From Sialis fuliginosa (taxonomy: Eukaryota > Arthropoda > Insecta > Megaloptera > Sialidae): 64,000 bases of DNA. The DNA is taken from assembly GCA_961205875.1 (NCBI GenBank), contig OY540821.1:682001-746000 (forward strand), in the 5' to 3' direction. The position numbers and the translations under genes are program-made. Below the pieces are notes generated by a model. It was given only the letters and a program-made list of their open reading frames with translations. It was not told the origin of the DNA and did no database searches. Shown here one piece after another: positions 63,991-64,000 of the stretch. Within the stretch, counting starts at the first letter, position 1, and each line of letters starts with the position of its first letter.

Positions 63991-64000
63991 TAAGTGACTA

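Overview
This is a strongly AT-rich stretch of an animal nuclear genome, most likely an insect. Coding exons are few, short and spliced at GT/AG junctions, and most of the window is non-autonomous DNA-transposon sequence, much of it long inverted repeats. I saw no bacterial-style genes, rRNA, intact tRNA or CRISPR, and no intact transposase or reverse transcriptase. The zinc-finger style and the repeat types (Helitron, hAT, PIF/Harbinger, Tc1/mariner-like) fit an arthropod; the species cannot be named from sequence alone.

The main gene content is a tandem cluster of C2H2 zinc-finger genes, all on the minus strand and built on one two-exon plan. Exon 1 (E1) encodes 34-58 acidic residues rich in psi-K-x-E motifs and ends in phase 0 at a GTAA donor. 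Exon 2 (E2) starts after a TTTTGCAG/TTTTCAG-type acceptor with an acidic E/G-D-L module and runs into an array of fingers with a 'SNERPFKC' or 'TNERPFKC' linker. I number the copies Z1-Z6 from left to right: Z1 (orphan, frameshifted E1 at 6.3 kb), Z2 (E1 14.8 kb, E2 9.7-11.8 kb, 23 fingers), Z3 (E1 27.0 kb, E2 24.8-25.7 kb), Z4 (E1 34.3 kb, E2 29.1-29.8 kb, interrupted by a stop), Z5 (E1 37.4 kb, E2 34.9-35.7 kb) and Z6 (E1 56.2 kb, E2 52.6-53.5 kb). Z5 and Z6 are a segmental duplication that includes introns and 5' flanks and shares one frameshift near the 3' end. Z1 and Z2 are a second duplicated pair. Z3, Z5 and Z6 carry a GCGCATGCGC palindrome (NRF-1/EWG-like) upstream of E1. E1-E2 pairing is inferred from order, phase and strand, not from transcripts.

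The rest is mobile DNA, often nested. At 17.0-21.9 kb one palindromic TA element hosts another TA palindrome and a hAT-like element. At 39.0-42.1 kb a palindrome contains a hAT-like element that contains a TA palindrome. At 56.7-58.1 kb a rearranged PIF/Harbinger MITE contains a Helitron. Paralogous copies or opposite arms supply the empty site for several insertions, so target-site duplications and exact boundaries can be read directly. Fragments of coding sequence survive in some elements: a hAT transposase C-terminus, a possible tyrosine-recombinase N-terminus, a Cys-rich CXC-like segment and a tRNA-like fragment.

At the right edge (61.8-63.3 kb, minus strand) are the last two exons of an arrestin-domain-like gene. 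An unrecognised but protein-like exon lies on the plus strand within that gene's next intron.
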